From contig JAJYUB010000018.1 of the NCBI GenBank assembly GCA_021792795.1, positions 1-64,000 on the forward strand: a stretch of 64,000 nt of DNA. The letters run 5' to 3'. How positions within the stretch are numbered: the stretch's first letter is position 1; each line of letters starts with the position of its first letter. This document shows, piece by piece, positions 43,855 through 53,123 of the stretch. The translations under genes were made by a program, and so were the position numbers. This DNA is from Acidobacteriota bacterium. Lineage in GTDB: Bacteria > Acidobacteriota > Terriglobia > Terriglobales > Acidobacteriaceae. Under the pieces are notes generated by a model. It saw only the letters and a list, made by a program, of their open reading frames with translations. It ran no database searches and had not been told where the DNA came from.

Positions 43855-45543
43855 TCACAATTTTCGCAGCAGGATGCTTCCGGCGTCGGCGCATTTCAAG
43901 CGGCCTTCGATCACCACCTTTTGACCGATGCCGGGCATGGTGAGGACCCAAACATCCCGCGATCCAGCGAGCGGCCGCAGCAGTTTCGGCTCCTGCACGC
44001 CACCGATCTGCACCGTTACATGCTCGATCGGCTCCGCACAATTGCCCCATCCTGTTTGCGGAACAAAGCGCAGTCGATATTGCGTGGCGGCCACAATCTT
44101 GTCGGACACGTCGATGTGGAAGCTGTAGTTGCTCCAGGTTCCGACTTCGTCGTAGGCCCAGGCGGTTGCGGGAGAGTCCCAATGTTTGGGCGGCGGAGTT
44201 TGTGTATCGAATACGGCGAGTCGGCGAATGACGGGGCGGGCGGCACTTTCAAAAGCGACCAGTCGCACCGCGTCGGCGGTTGTCGGCGGAACCGGCTGTA
44301 TTCGTTTGTGTCCGATTGCGGTTCCGGCGCCCAGCGTGATCCACTTCCCTGCCTGACGCGCTTCGATTTTGTATTGGCGTACGCGCTCGCCGAAGGAACA
44401 GTCTTCCTGCATCAGGAATGTATCGACGCGAGAACCAGCGGCCAGCGGCAGCGTGACGCTCTCGCCCGAGCCGGAAGTCTCTGCCACACTTTTTCCGAAG
44501 CGACGCTGAATCTCTTTTCCAAACTCCTGCGCACGTGCAATGTCGGCGGCTGGCATGAGCCCTGTTGTGTCCGGCGGAACATTCAGCAGCAACTGCGCGC
44601 CCCGCCCAATGGAGCGGTAATAAATTTCCAGCAATGCATCGAGCGAGAGCAAATTGCGCTGGCTTTTCTCGCTCCAAAACCAGTTGGGGCGCAAGATGGA
44701 AACGTCCACTTCGTTCGGCATCCAGACGGTCCCGTTGGGGTCTCCGTTCAGCGCAGTCGCAATGCCGGTCTTCGCATCGGCGGCGGAGATGGAGTTCCAT
44801 GCGGGATAGGGCACGAAGCCGTCTTCATTCCCGGCCCAGCGGATGGTCGCATGCGGGCCTTGGAAGATCATCGCGTGCGGGGCATATTTTGCGAGAATGT
44901 CGCCGACGGGAATGACATTCGAACCGTCGAACCATATCTCCACCATGGAACCGTATCGCGACAGCACCTCAGTGAGCTGGCGGCGATAGATGGCGTTGTA
45001 GATTTGCTGCTGCGCGGGCGTCTTGCAGAGACCGCCGATTTCCGCGCCGAACTTTGCGTCGCGCGGGGAAACATAGACGCCCAGCTTCAATCCGTATTTA
45101 CGGCAGGAAGCGGAAACGTCGGCCAATACATCGCCGTGCCCGCCTCGCCACGGCGTGTTGCGGATGCCGTAGTGGGTCGTCTCCGTCTGCCACATGCAGA
45201 AGCCGCCAGAATGCTTGGCGACGAAGACGATATATTTTGCGCCCAGGTCGACGGCGGTGGAGGCCCATTGATCGGTATTCAACTGCGTTGGATTGATGGC
45301 CGACAGCGGAGTGGACAAATTATCCTGCTCGACACCCTGCCAGGTGTTGGGAGCGAAATGGATGAACATTCCCATTTCGAGGTCCTGCCATGCCAGTTGT
45401 TCCGCGGTCGGGTCGGCCAGGCGACCGAGATGAGCGCGCGCATTTGCCGACAGCGCAGCGTTCCGTTCGGCTGAGGCGATCCCTGGGACAGAAAGTCCCG
45501 CGGCCATTCCAGTAAGAAAAGCGATGAAGCTGCGTCGGTCCAT
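43855..45543 (-). CDS. GH29 alpha-L-fucosidase, Tat-exported
   Basis: 562 residues with a twin-arginine signal (MDRRSFIAFLTGMAAG). The GH29 barrel has MGMFIHFAPNTWQG, KHSGGFCMW, YVSPRDAKFG and the nucleophile aspartate in VEIWFDGSN at about 206. A beta-sandwich of about 150 residues follows, resembling an F5/8-type carbohydrate-binding module. It removes fucose, for example core fucose of N-glycans or terminal fucose on antennae. ATG at 45543 has AGGAGG eight bases upstream; an in-frame TTG lies at 45549. It is divergent from the TonB-dependent receptor. Confidence 0.93.
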   Translation of the reverse strand: MDRRSFIAFLTGMAAGLSVPGIASAERNAALSANARAHLGRLADPTAEQLAWQDLEMGMFIHFAPNTWQGVEQDNLSTPLSAINPTQLNTDQWASTAVDLGAKYIVFVAKHSGGFCMWQTETTHYGIRNTPWRGGHGDVLADVSASCRKYGLKLGVYVSPRDAKFGAEIGGLCKTPAQQQIYNAIYRRQLTEVLSRYGSMVEIWFDGSNVIPVGDILAKYAPHAMIFQGPHATIRWAGNEDGFVPYPAWNSISAADAKTGIATALNGDPNGTVWMPNEVDVSILRPNWFWSEKSQRNLLSLDALLEIYYRSIGRGAQLLLNVPPDTTGLMPAADIARAQEFGKEIQRRFGKSVAETSGSGESVTLPLAAGSRVDTFLMQEDCSFGERVRQYKIEARQAGKWITLGAGTAIGHKRIQPVPPTTADAVRLVAFESAARPVIRRLAVFDTQTPPPKHWDSPATAWAYDEVGTWSNYSFHIDVSDKIVAATQYRLRFVPQTGWGNCAEPIEHVTVQIGGVQEPKLLRPLAGSRDVWVLTMPGIGQKVVIEGRLKCADAGSILLRKL

Positions 45544-45969
45544 CCTCAATCCTCCTTGCAGAATCTCTCCGGTTTCGCAGGCGATCTTGTGGAAAACCTA
45601 CGCGCCTGTTCCCTGCGCAGCAAAGTCACGACCCCAGAAGCAGCGCCAACCGGCTGTCCGAGCCATGGTGGTCAGTAGACCCTCAAATGTCTCAAAGGAA
45701 GGACGATAGCATTGATCGGTTCGATCAAACAACTCCCAGTCCAACCGAATGTGCGCAGTCTACGATCAGAAACTGAGCATGTTCTTCAGGAAAACAGTTT
45801 ACACCGCCAATTAATGGCGTATATGATTATTCCGACGAAAGATCCAGTCATATTTTGATCGCCTTTTGCGCACGTACGCATTACGGAGCAATCCGATAAA
45901 CGCTTGAAATCTGTGGGGCCGGTAGTGAGAAACAACGCTGTATCAACGAAGGAAGGTAGGGAATTAACC
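45544..45969. other. Divergent regulatory region between GH29 and the TonB-dependent receptor
   Basis: 426 nt without a supported gene, more A+T-rich than the flanks. It contains a good promoter for the receptor with an embedded inverted repeat (separate entry). Promoter elements for the fucosidase gene on the other strand were not identified. Confidence 0.5.
45798..45827 (+). promoter_or_regulatory. Promoter of the TonB-dependent receptor with an operator-like palindrome
   Basis: TTTACA (45798-45803) and TATGAT (45822-45827) are separated by 18 nt. The spacer is occupied by CGCCA-ATTAA-TGGCG (45805-45819), an inverted repeat placed where a repressor would block RNA polymerase. The 5' leader would be about 135 nt. 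A DeoR-type regulator is encoded downstream and is a candidate binder. Confidence 0.55.
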
Positions 45970-48900
45970 ATGTGTCAGTCGAAGCAACAACCTCTGCTGC
46001 GGCTTGCGTTAGCGGTCGCTTTCGGTGTATTCGTGCTTTTCGGAAGCCAGCTCGTTTCAGCACAAAATGCACAGGGAACAATTCTGGGGCATGTCGTAGA
46101 TCCTTCTGGCGCCGCTGTTGCTGGGGCCAAGGTGACGATTACCAACCACAATACGAACGTGCAGAGCAGCTTTGTCACGAACTCTACTGGCGACTACACG
46201 GTCCCAAATCTGAATCCGGGCCCGTATTCCGTCTCCGTTGTGGCGCCAGGCTTCCAGACATCAACCTCTTCAAACGTGATTCTCGAAGTGCAACAGACGC
46301 TGCGTCAGGACTTCAATCTCGTCGTTGGCAGCGTGGCGACGACCGTGGCGGTTTCGGCAAGTACGCAGATGCTGCATACTTCCGACGCCACTGTGGGACA
46401 GGTGATCCAAGGCAAACTGATGGAAGCGCTGCCTATGAATGGCCGTGACTTTACCAACCTGATGCTGACCAACATCGGCACCAACATCACGCCGGGAGGG
46501 TCGGGGGTCGACTGGAGCTACCATGGCTTGAATACGGAATACATGGAAGTCAGCGCGGACGGGGCCCAGGCCCAGTCCACCAGCTACAGCGTCGATGGCG
46601 TTTACGATGCCGATTATTTCTTCAGCGTGCCAATCAACATCCCGACTGAGAGCGCCATTCAGGAATTTAAAATGATGAACGGCATGTATGGCGCGGAGTA
46701 TGGCCCAGGCGTCGCCCAGGTAAACGTGGCGATCAAATCCGGCACCAACCAGTTGCATGGTGAATTGTATGAGACGTTTCAGAACAACGATTTGCAGCCC
46801 GACAACCAGTACGTAGCGGCCCAGAACAGGATTACCGGCAGCCATATACCGTTGAGTACACCCTACAGCCAGAACCAGTTCGGAGGCGCAGGCGGCGGTC
46901 CACTCGATGTCCCATTCCTGTACAACGGAAAGAACCGCACCTTCTGGTTTGTCGCCTACGATGGGGGGCGTTACAACGCCACAAATAGCCCATCTTCCGT
47001 TCTCTCGCCATCCGCAGCGGAATTGAGCGGAGACTTCAGCGCATGGCCCTATCCGATCTACAATCCACTGACGACCGTTCCGAATCCCGCATATAACTCC
47101 GGCCTCCCCTTAAGCCCCACAAATTCTCCAATCATCCGCACGCCATTCGCGGGAAATCAAATCCCCACCACGCAGTTGGATCCTGTTGCTGCGAAAATGG
47201 CAACCTACTTCAACACACCGAACAATCCAAACTGCACGGACGCACAAAGCATTACAACCGGCTGCTTTGACTATTCCGCCAACACGGAAACAACCAAAAG
47301 GACGGACGTGGAAACGGTGCGGTTCGACCAATATTTTGGAAAGAGCGACCATGTTTTCCTGACTGGAAACATGGGGAATCTGTCCCAGGAAAGCAGCAGC
47401 ATCTCCTTTGGCCAAGGCGGCACAACCTATGCGAGGCCCAAACTTTTTGGCGGCACATGGAGCCATGTTTTCAATCCAAACACATTGAACCAGGCTACGC
47501 TTGGGTATAGCCGCGACCATTTCCTGACAGGGCCCAGCACGGCATACGGTCCAAACCTTTCCGCATTGGTCGGTTTTGCCAATAGCGTGCCGAACCCGGC
47601 CACCTACGATCTGCCCGGGACCTGCCTTTTCAATTACTACTGTATCGGCGGCGGGGAACCGACGACGTATGTGGACAATATCTATCAGGGAGTCGATACA
47701 GTCACGCTGGTCCGCGGACGACACAATATGGACTTCGGCATCGACGCCCGCCGGATCCAGCTTTTTGAACTCGACAATTACCTGGGGACGGGGTCCCTCA
47801 ACTTCAATGGGCAATATACGTCGCTTGTTCCAGGCTTTGCCGGACAGGCCTGGAGCAGCAATGGCGTGGTAAATCCTAATCTCCCTTACGCAGGAAATGC
47901 GGCTGCGGACTTTGCGCTGGGCGACCCGAATTCGGCCAGCGGGCCACCTCCGCTGGGGACAGACGACTACATCCTTTGGGGCGTTAACTGGAACCTTTAT
48001 TTCCAGGACAACATCCACGTCTCGAACCATCTCACCTTAAACGCCGGCCTGCGCTGGGAAAGGCCACCAAACTTTCATTCCAAAGATGCCAGCGGCTATG
48101 CTTTCAACCCCAATAATGGCGGACAATTGGTGTGGGCCAACTGCGCCTTTCCTACTTCGATTCTGGCGGCAGGGGGCAGCCCACAGTATTTAGGCTGCGG
48201 CGCCAGCGATACATTGGTACCGATCGATAACAAGGACTTCGCTCCCCGCGTTGGCTTTGCCTACAACCCATCATTTTGGAACAGCAAGTTCGTCCTCCGC
48301 GGTGGGTTTGGCATCTTCTACGGCCTCTACAACCGCTACTACGACGGTACCCAGTTCGATAAAAACAGCATATACAACAAGGCGGCAGCCCCCTATGCCA
48401 ACACAACCGGGCAAGAAACACAGTCCACAGCGGTGCTGAAGAACCTGTGGTCACCTCCGATTACCGCCGATCAAAGCTTCAGCCTGCCATCGTACCTGTT
48501 CCCGTACAACCAGGTGAACTGGCCAACCAACCATAATCCTTACGATTATCAATGGAACCTTGACACCGAATACTCGTTGACAGAGTCGTTAATGCTGGAT
48601 GTCGGGTATGTAGGAGACGCCGGACGGCGCCAGCCCAGCCAGGACATTGTTGGGGCCGGCACGCCACCGACCGTGGCCGGAGATACTTGCAACTCACTGG
48701 CCGATATTTCCCAGGCGACCGGCGGCAACGCAGGCTGCCTCTCGGACCCGAACTTCCAGCCGATTGACACGCGCACTCCGTTCAAGAACATGCCGCCGTA
48801 CTTCTACGCCAATATCAACGGCTTCTCGTCCAGCTACAATGCGCTGCAGGTGCAGTTGATCCAGCGTCCATGGCATGGCTTGGTCTACCACCTGAATTAC

Positions 48901-49575
48901 ACATACTCGAAGACCATGGACCTCACTTCCGGCATCAACCTCATCGACGGCGAGCCAAGCCTGATCCAGAACCCGCACAATCCTTACAAGGAGTATGGAC
49001 TGGCGGCCTCCGACCAGACCAATCGTTTTGTTGCCACGTATGCGTATCAGGTCCCGGACCACCTGATTCATAAGAAGGGCCTGGACATGCTCAGTTCCGG
49101 TTGGACTGCGAGCGGGGTCTATCAACTGGCCAGCGGCTTCCCGTTCGCCATCTATGGGAACCCCTCCGCGGACCAGATGGCTGAATTTTATGGCAGCCGG
49201 TTCCTGGCCAACTCCACCTTCCAAACGACTCCGGGATTCAAGAGTACGCTGCGGCGCTACTTCGACACCTCCAAGTACTCCACACCGGAGTTGGGCCGTT
49301 ATGGCAATACCAACAAAAGTCCGGAACGCGGGCCCTACTTCACCAACCTGGATGCCAGCTTCGGGAAAACCACCAATCTGGGCGGACAGCGGGTCTTGAT
49401 TACGCGCGCGGAGTTCTTCAATCTCGGATCAACCTGGCATGCCAATCCGGGGCAAGTATTTCCAGATTCGACGGTCACCGATACGAATTTTGGATCGTTG
49501 ATCAACCCGACCTACGGCAACGTTTCGTTGTGGAACCCCCGCATCCTTCAGCTCACGGCGGAGTTTACCTTTTAG
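45970..49575 (+). CDS. Oar-like TonB-dependent outer-membrane receptor
   Basis: 1201 residues. A signal peptide ends around LVSAQNAQ, followed by a carboxypeptidase-regulatory-like domain (about 30-115: GTILGHVVDPSGAAVAGAKVTI), a plug-like region with LPMNGRDFTNLML, and a long beta-barrel ending in LQLTAEFTF with the terminal aromatic residue used for barrel insertion. Acidobacteria use large families of such proteins for uptake of oligomers. No SusD partner is encoded nearby. ATG at 45970 lies after AGGGA; the frame is open to 45904. In this island the likely cargo is glycopeptide or N-glycan, but that is inference from neighbours. Confidence 0.92.
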   Translation: MCQSKQQPLLRLALAVAFGVFVLFGSQLVSAQNAQGTILGHVVDPSGAAVAGAKVTITNHNTNVQSSFVTNSTGDYTVPNLNPGPYSVSVVAPGFQTSTSSNVILEVQQTLRQDFNLVVGSVATTVAVSASTQMLHTSDATVGQVIQGKLMEALPMNGRDFTNLMLTNIGTNITPGGSGVDWSYHGLNTEYMEVSADGAQAQSTSYSVDGVYDADYFFSVPINIPTESAIQEFKMMNGMYGAEYGPGVAQVNVAIKSGTNQLHGELYETFQNNDLQPDNQYVAAQNRITGSHIPLSTPYSQNQFGGAGGGPLDVPFLYNGKNRTFWFVAYDGGRYNATNSPSSVLSPSAAELSGDFSAWPYPIYNPLTTVPNPAYNSGLPLSPTNSPIIRTPFAGNQIPTTQLDPVAAKMATYFNTPNNPNCTDAQSITTGCFDYSANTETTKRTDVETVRFDQYFGKSDHVFLTGNMGNLSQESSSISFGQGGTTYARPKLFGGTWSHVFNPNTLNQATLGYSRDHFLTGPSTAYGPNLSALVGFANSVPNPATYDLPGTCLFNYYCIGGGEPTTYVDNIYQGVDTVTLVRGRHNMDFGIDARRIQLFELDNYLGTGSLNFNGQYTSLVPGFAGQAWSSNGVVNPNLPYAGNAAADFALGDPNSASGPPPLGTDDYILWGVNWNLYFQDNIHVSNHLTLNAGLRWERPPNFHSKDASGYAFNPNNGGQLVWANCAFPTSILAAGGSPQYLGCGASDTLVPIDNKDFAPRVGFAYNPSFWNSKFVLRGGFGIFYGLYNRYYDGTQFDKNSIYNKAAAPYANTTGQETQSTAVLKNLWSPPITADQSFSLPSYLFPYNQVNWPTNHNPYDYQWNLDTEYSLTESLMLDVGYVGDAGRRQPSQDIVGAGTPPTVAGDTCNSLADISQATGGNAGCLSDPNFQPIDTRTPFKNMPPYFYANINGFSSSYNALQVQLIQRPWHGLVYHLNYTYSKTMDLTSGINLIDGEPSLIQNPHNPYKEYGLAASDQTNRFVATYAYQVPDHLIHKKGLDMLSSGWTASGVYQLASGFPFAIYGNPSADQMAEFYGSRFLANSTFQTTPGFKSTLRRYFDTSKYSTPELGRYGNTNKSPERGPYFTNLDASFGKTTNLGGQRVLITRAEFFNLGSTWHANPGQVFPDSTVTDTNFGSLINPTYGNVSLWNPRILQLTAEFTF

Positions 49576-49660
49576 CTGAAGGCCGCTTGATCTTGAGGTT
49601 GGGACATGCTCGCTGATTTCGGCTTCCTTACTACGATGGCAGCAAGGGAGCCGCTTCCTC

Positions 49661-49722
49661 AACATTCGGATTTCTGCGCGAAAGCGAAAGCAGTTTCCGC
49701 GCAGATGTCCGAATGTTTTTTG
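49661..49722 (+). terminator. Two-part hairpin terminator after the receptor gene
   Basis: Outer stem AACATTCGGA (49661-49670) / TCCGAATGTT (49708-49717) and inner stem CTGCGCG (49674-49680) / CGCGCAG (49698-49704), followed by TTTTTTGTTT. It lies 85 nt after the receptor stop and shows that any in-frame ATG at 49713 cannot be the cutC start. Confidence 0.9.
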
Positions 49723-49733
49723 TTTGGACACGA

Positions 49734-50510
49734 ATGAAGAACATGATGCTCGAGATTTGTGTGGATTCCGTGGAATCGGCGCTCGCGTCCGAAGCGGGAG
49801 GAGCGCAGCGGATTGAATTGTGCAGCGATCTGAACGAGGGCGGCATTACGCCGAGTGCCGGCCTGATCCAGGCAGTTCGCAAGCACGTCGGAATCGACGT
49901 GTTTGTGATGGTGCGGCCCAGGGGCGGGGACTCCTTCTACACGGACCATGAATACGGAGTGATGCAAGCGGACGTCCTCCGGGTCAAGGAACTGGGAGCG
50001 GACGGGATTGTTCTCGGCTTGCTCGACAAGGAGGGCCAGGTCGATGTGGAACGGACCCGAGAACTGGTCCGCCTGGCCCACCCCATGCAAGTGACGTTTC
50101 ATCGCGCTTTCGATATGTCCGCCGATCTGGATGGGTCGCTGGAGCGAGTCATCCAGACGGGCGCGCACCGCATCCTGACCTCTGGCGGCATGCAGACAGT
50201 TACCCAGGGCGCCGATCGGGTCACGCACCTGATCGACGCTGCAAAAGGAAGGATCCATATCATGGTGGGCGGCGGAATCCGCCAGGAGAACATCCGCAAA
50301 ATCGCTCTGCGTACCCGCGCCACGGAATTCCATTGCTCCTTGAGGATCAAAACACGCAGTCCCGTCACCTTCCGGAACCATTCCCTGAAACTGGGCGCGG
50401 TGGCCAATGATGAATTTGCGCGCTACGTCGTTCTCGAAGAGAATGTACGTGGGTTGCGCGAAGCGCTGAATAAAATCTCGAGCGGAGTTCTCCAGGGTGT
50501 TTACGAATAA
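49734..50510 (+). CDS. cutC: CutC-family protein
   Basis: 258-residue TIM-barrel protein of the CutC family: LEICVDSVESALASEAGGAQRIELC, GGITPSAGLI, MVRPRGGDSFYTDHE, FHRAFDMSADL and ILTSGGMQT. The family was named for copper homeostasis in E. coli, but a direct copper role is doubtful. The start could be ATG at 49734, 49743 or 49746; an upstream ATG at 49713 falls inside a terminator. It overlaps the regulator gene by 14 nt and sits inside the N-glycan island, which suggests a link to amino-sugar metabolism (inference). Confidence 0.9.
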   Translation: MKNMMLEICVDSVESALASEAGGAQRIELCSDLNEGGITPSAGLIQAVRKHVGIDVFVMVRPRGGDSFYTDHEYGVMQADVLRVKELGADGIVLGLLDKEGQVDVERTRELVRLAHPMQVTFHRAFDMSADLDGSLERVIQTGAHRILTSGGMQTVTQGADRVTHLIDAAKGRIHIMVGGGIRQENIRKIALRTRATEFHCSLRIKTRSPVTFRNHSLKLGAVANDEFARYVVLEENVRGLREALNKISSGVLQGVYE

Positions 50511-51342
50511 CACGCATTTCACTGCATCCGGCGAAATTGGGCCTTCCGCCGCGGTTGTATCTTCCAAGATCGACAAGCGCGCCAAGGAAATTCTGCGGCT
50601 GCTTCTCCACCACGGCCGGACATCCGTCGATGAATTGACGGTGATCCTGAAAATGTCGCCCGCAAGCGTGCGCCGCGATCTGGTACGACTGGAAGAACGC
50701 GGACTGGTCCATCGCACCCACGGCGGCGCCATGCTGGCAGGCCACGCCGTCTATGAGCCTTTCCGCTTCGACGCCTCATTTGGGGTACGCGAGGAGCGTT
50801 TCGCAAAAGAGAAGCAGCGAATCGCGCAGGCGGCGGCGGACATGGTACAGGAGAACGAAACGGTAGGCATTACAGCCGGGACGACGACCACGCAGGTAGC
50901 ACAATGCCTTCGCCATCGCAGCAACCTCCACATCATTACCAACGCCGTCAATATTGCCATGGAGTTGAGCAGCAGCGCGGGTTTGGACACCACCCTGACA
51001 GGCGGTCGCATGCGCTGGCAAGGGGCGTTCTCGCTGATTGGGCCGGCGGCCATCGAATCGTTGAACGTAGTCGTGATGGACCGGGTCTTTGTCGGCGTCT
51101 GCGGTGTCGATCCGGAGCGCGGGGCAACCACCATCGAAGCGGATGAGGCCGCGGTCTTTCGCGCCATGACGCGTCAGACCAAGCACGTCGTCGTCGTGGC
51201 CGATTCCAGTAAGGTTGGCATGATCAGTCCGATCATCATCTGCCCGGCTGCAGCCATCGATGTCTTGATTACCGACGACGGTATCCCCGACGACGCCGTG
51301 GCTGCTTTTGAAAAGGCCGGCGTCCGCGTCCTGAGCGTCTGA
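50497..51342 (+). CDS. DeoR-family sugar-responsive transcriptional regulator
   Basis: 281 residues. A winged HTH at about 26-80 (RAKEILRLLLHHGRTSVDELTVIL, SVRRDLVRLEERGLVHRTHGGAML) is followed by the sugar-phosphate-binding ISOCOT domain (ITAGTTTTQVAQCL, LTGGRMRW, GVCGVDPERGATT). Such proteins are normally repressors released by a sugar phosphate. It starts at GTG 50497 inside the end of cutC, so the two are co-transcribed. It is the only regulator in the N-glycan island and is the best candidate for controlling it; GlcNAc-6-phosphate is a plausible but unproven effector. Confidence 0.9.
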   Translation: MFTNNTHFTASGEIGPSAAVVSSKIDKRAKEILRLLLHHGRTSVDELTVILKMSPASVRRDLVRLEERGLVHRTHGGAMLAGHAVYEPFRFDASFGVREERFAKEKQRIAQAAADMVQENETVGITAGTTTTQVAQCLRHRSNLHIITNAVNIAMELSSSAGLDTTLTGGRMRWQGAFSLIGPAAIESLNVVVMDRVFVGVCGVDPERGATTIEADEAAVFRAMTRQTKHVVVVADSSKVGMISPIIICPAAAIDVLITDDGIPDDAVAAFEKAGVRVLSV

Positions 51343-51565
51343 ACCACCGTCGCAGCCTCACGCCGATATGCTGATGATGTTCCAGCTATTGGAGGGTCCA
51401 TTCGCATGAAGCTTCCCCCCAGTTGTCATCGCCCGATTTTCACTCTTCGGATTCGGGGCTGGCGATGCAACTTGCAAATCTCCTGAAAGCATCTTGATGC
51501 CGCGGCGGTATGAAGTTCCCGCCGGGGAGCAAAATTCCTAACACTTTCGCTGCACCCTCAATTCG

Positions 51566-52336
51566 CTATCGCGCGGTCCATCCTCCATCGATCAGCAGAG
51601 TCTGACCGGTAATCAGCGAAGCGGCAGGAGATGCCAGGAAAACCACGGCCCCGGCAACTTCGATGGGCTCGCCAATGCGATGCAGCGCGGCAATGTTCTG
51701 GATCACCTCGGCTCGAAACGCGGGATCGGAGAGCGCCGGCTCAGTACCCGGCGTGTGGATAAATGTCGGGGCCACAGCATTCACGCGGATGTTGTATTTG
51801 CCCCACTCCACAGCGAGACACTTGGTCAGGTGACTGATACCTGCCTTGGTCATGCAGTAGACGGACTCAGTGGGCAATGCTGCAAAACCTGCCTGCGAAC
51901 CCATGTTGATGATGCAGCCACGTTTCTGCCGGATCATCACGCGACCTGCCGCTTGACTGGCGAAGAAGGTCCCCTTGAGGTTGATCGCGAGGGTTCGGTC
52001 GAAGTCCTCTTCCGTCACATTTTCCGCAAAGTTGTCAGGGGCGATTCCGGCATTGTTCACCAGAATGTCAAGCTTGCCGAAGTATCGCTCGGTGTCCTCG
52101 ACAGCACGACGGATCTGCTGTAGATCCATCATGTCCATTTGCAGCGGCAATGCCCGGCGACCGAGGGCAACGATCTCCCGCGCGAGTCCGCCATCGTTGC
52201 CGAGCTGCCGGAGACCCAGGGCGACATCCGCGCCCGCCTCCGCCAGGGCCAATGCAATCGCCCGCCCCAACCCACGCGCTGCACCTGTCACCAGCGCGAC
52301 CTGACCTTCAACATCAAATCTTGGCAAAGCGTCCAT
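51566..52336 (-). CDS. Short-chain dehydrogenase/reductase
   Basis: Classical SDR of 256 residues: cofactor motif LVTGAARGLGRAIA, NNAG in LDILVNNAGIAP, catalytic Ser in NMGSQAG and YxxxK in SVYCMTKAG, ending LLIDGGWTAR. Closest named functions by pattern are gluconate 5-dehydrogenase or 2-deoxygluconate 3-dehydrogenase types, but the substrate is not determinable. It is on the opposite strand to the adjacent regulator and may or may not belong to the glycan island. Confidence 0.9.
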   Translation of the reverse strand: MDALPRFDVEGQVALVTGAARGLGRAIALALAEAGADVALGLRQLGNDGGLAREIVALGRRALPLQMDMMDLQQIRRAVEDTERYFGKLDILVNNAGIAPDNFAENVTEEDFDRTLAINLKGTFFASQAAGRVMIRQKRGCIINMGSQAGFAALPTESVYCMTKAGISHLTKCLAVEWGKYNIRVNAVAPTFIHTPGTEPALSDPAFRAEVIQNIAALHRIGEPIEVAGAVVFLASPAASLITGQTLLIDGGWTAR

Positions 52337-52666
52337 TGTTCCAGTCTACGATCTGAAGTTGCGGCAAGCGCAAAACTTGCCATGGATAAGTTCGACACTC
52401 AGGGAACCACGCCACCAATCCGTGGCCGACCGGGAACTCACAATATAGTCAGAATGGCTTTGTGCTCGGCGCTGCACTGAAGGCAGCAAACTGACAGTGG
52501 ATGGCGTTTATGGTTCAAGATGGCCGCACAGGAAACACATGTTGGGCAGATGGCTTGCGTGCGCCACACGAAAACCAACGAGAGGGCCATCGAAGAATCG
52601 ATGCGCCCTCCCTATTGGACATTTTCTATGTTGCCTCAGCTTGCCGCGCAACAATCCAGAATCGAT
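52337..52666. other. Non-coding region
   Basis: 330 nt between the SDR start and the small secreted protein stop. Short frames here resemble no family, and no terminator or promoter stands out. Confidence 0.45.
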
Positions 52667-53068
52667 CTAGCGGCTCCGGTGTGCCAAGCGTCGAGCGGTC
52701 GCATATTCGGCGTCCTGGACATTACGATCCAGCACAGACGTAATCATCGGCCCGATTTGAACCGATCGAAGCAGGTGCGTCTGCCCGGCCACGTCAAACT
52801 TCAGTACGACGTTGTTGTCGGTGGGGTCCTGGTTGCCGGGACCGAGCGTCCATGTGAAGACGCGGCTGGAGTCCTCATTGGTCAGCGTCACGTAGCTGCC
52901 AATCGCGTTTTCCTTCACGGTATAGCGGCCAGCGGGGCAAATCTTGCCGGCAACCGTGAAGCTGAAAGGAATTCGAAGAATCGTTTCCGCCTTCGCGGAG
53001 TTGGTTGCCAAAGCTGCTGTCGCCATCAATACTGCTGACGCCAGAACGGTATGAAGTTTGGATCGCAT
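52667..53068 (-). CDS. Small secreted beta-rich protein
   Basis: 133 residues with a clear signal peptide (MRSKLHTVLASAVLMATAALA, ending SAKA). The mature part has alternating beta-pattern: ILRIPFSFTVAGKICPAGRYTVKE, SYVTLTNEDSSRVFTW. This pattern (a PFSF-V-GK--PAG-Y-V motif) is seen in many short exported proteins of Acidobacteria; function is unknown. ATG at 53068 is set by AGGAGG eight bases upstream; the frame opens at 53254 but that part is not protein-like. A TTGACA hexamer (53122-53127, minus) overlaps the stop of the upstream regulator gene and may serve a promoter. Confidence 0.85.
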   Translation of the reverse strand: MRSKLHTVLASAVLMATAALATNSAKAETILRIPFSFTVAGKICPAGRYTVKENAIGSYVTLTNEDSSRVFTWTLGPGNQDPTDNNVVLKFDVAGQTHLLRSVQIGPMITSVLDRNVQDAEYATARRLAHRSR

Positions 53069-53123
53069 ATGTGGTACCTCCTGCCTATGTCCACCACAGT
53101 AGCGACTGGCAAAAATAAAGTTG

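Noticed and set aside
43819-45474. 551-codon plus-strand frame over the fucosidase
   Set aside because: Antisense to GH29 with intact catalytic motifs.
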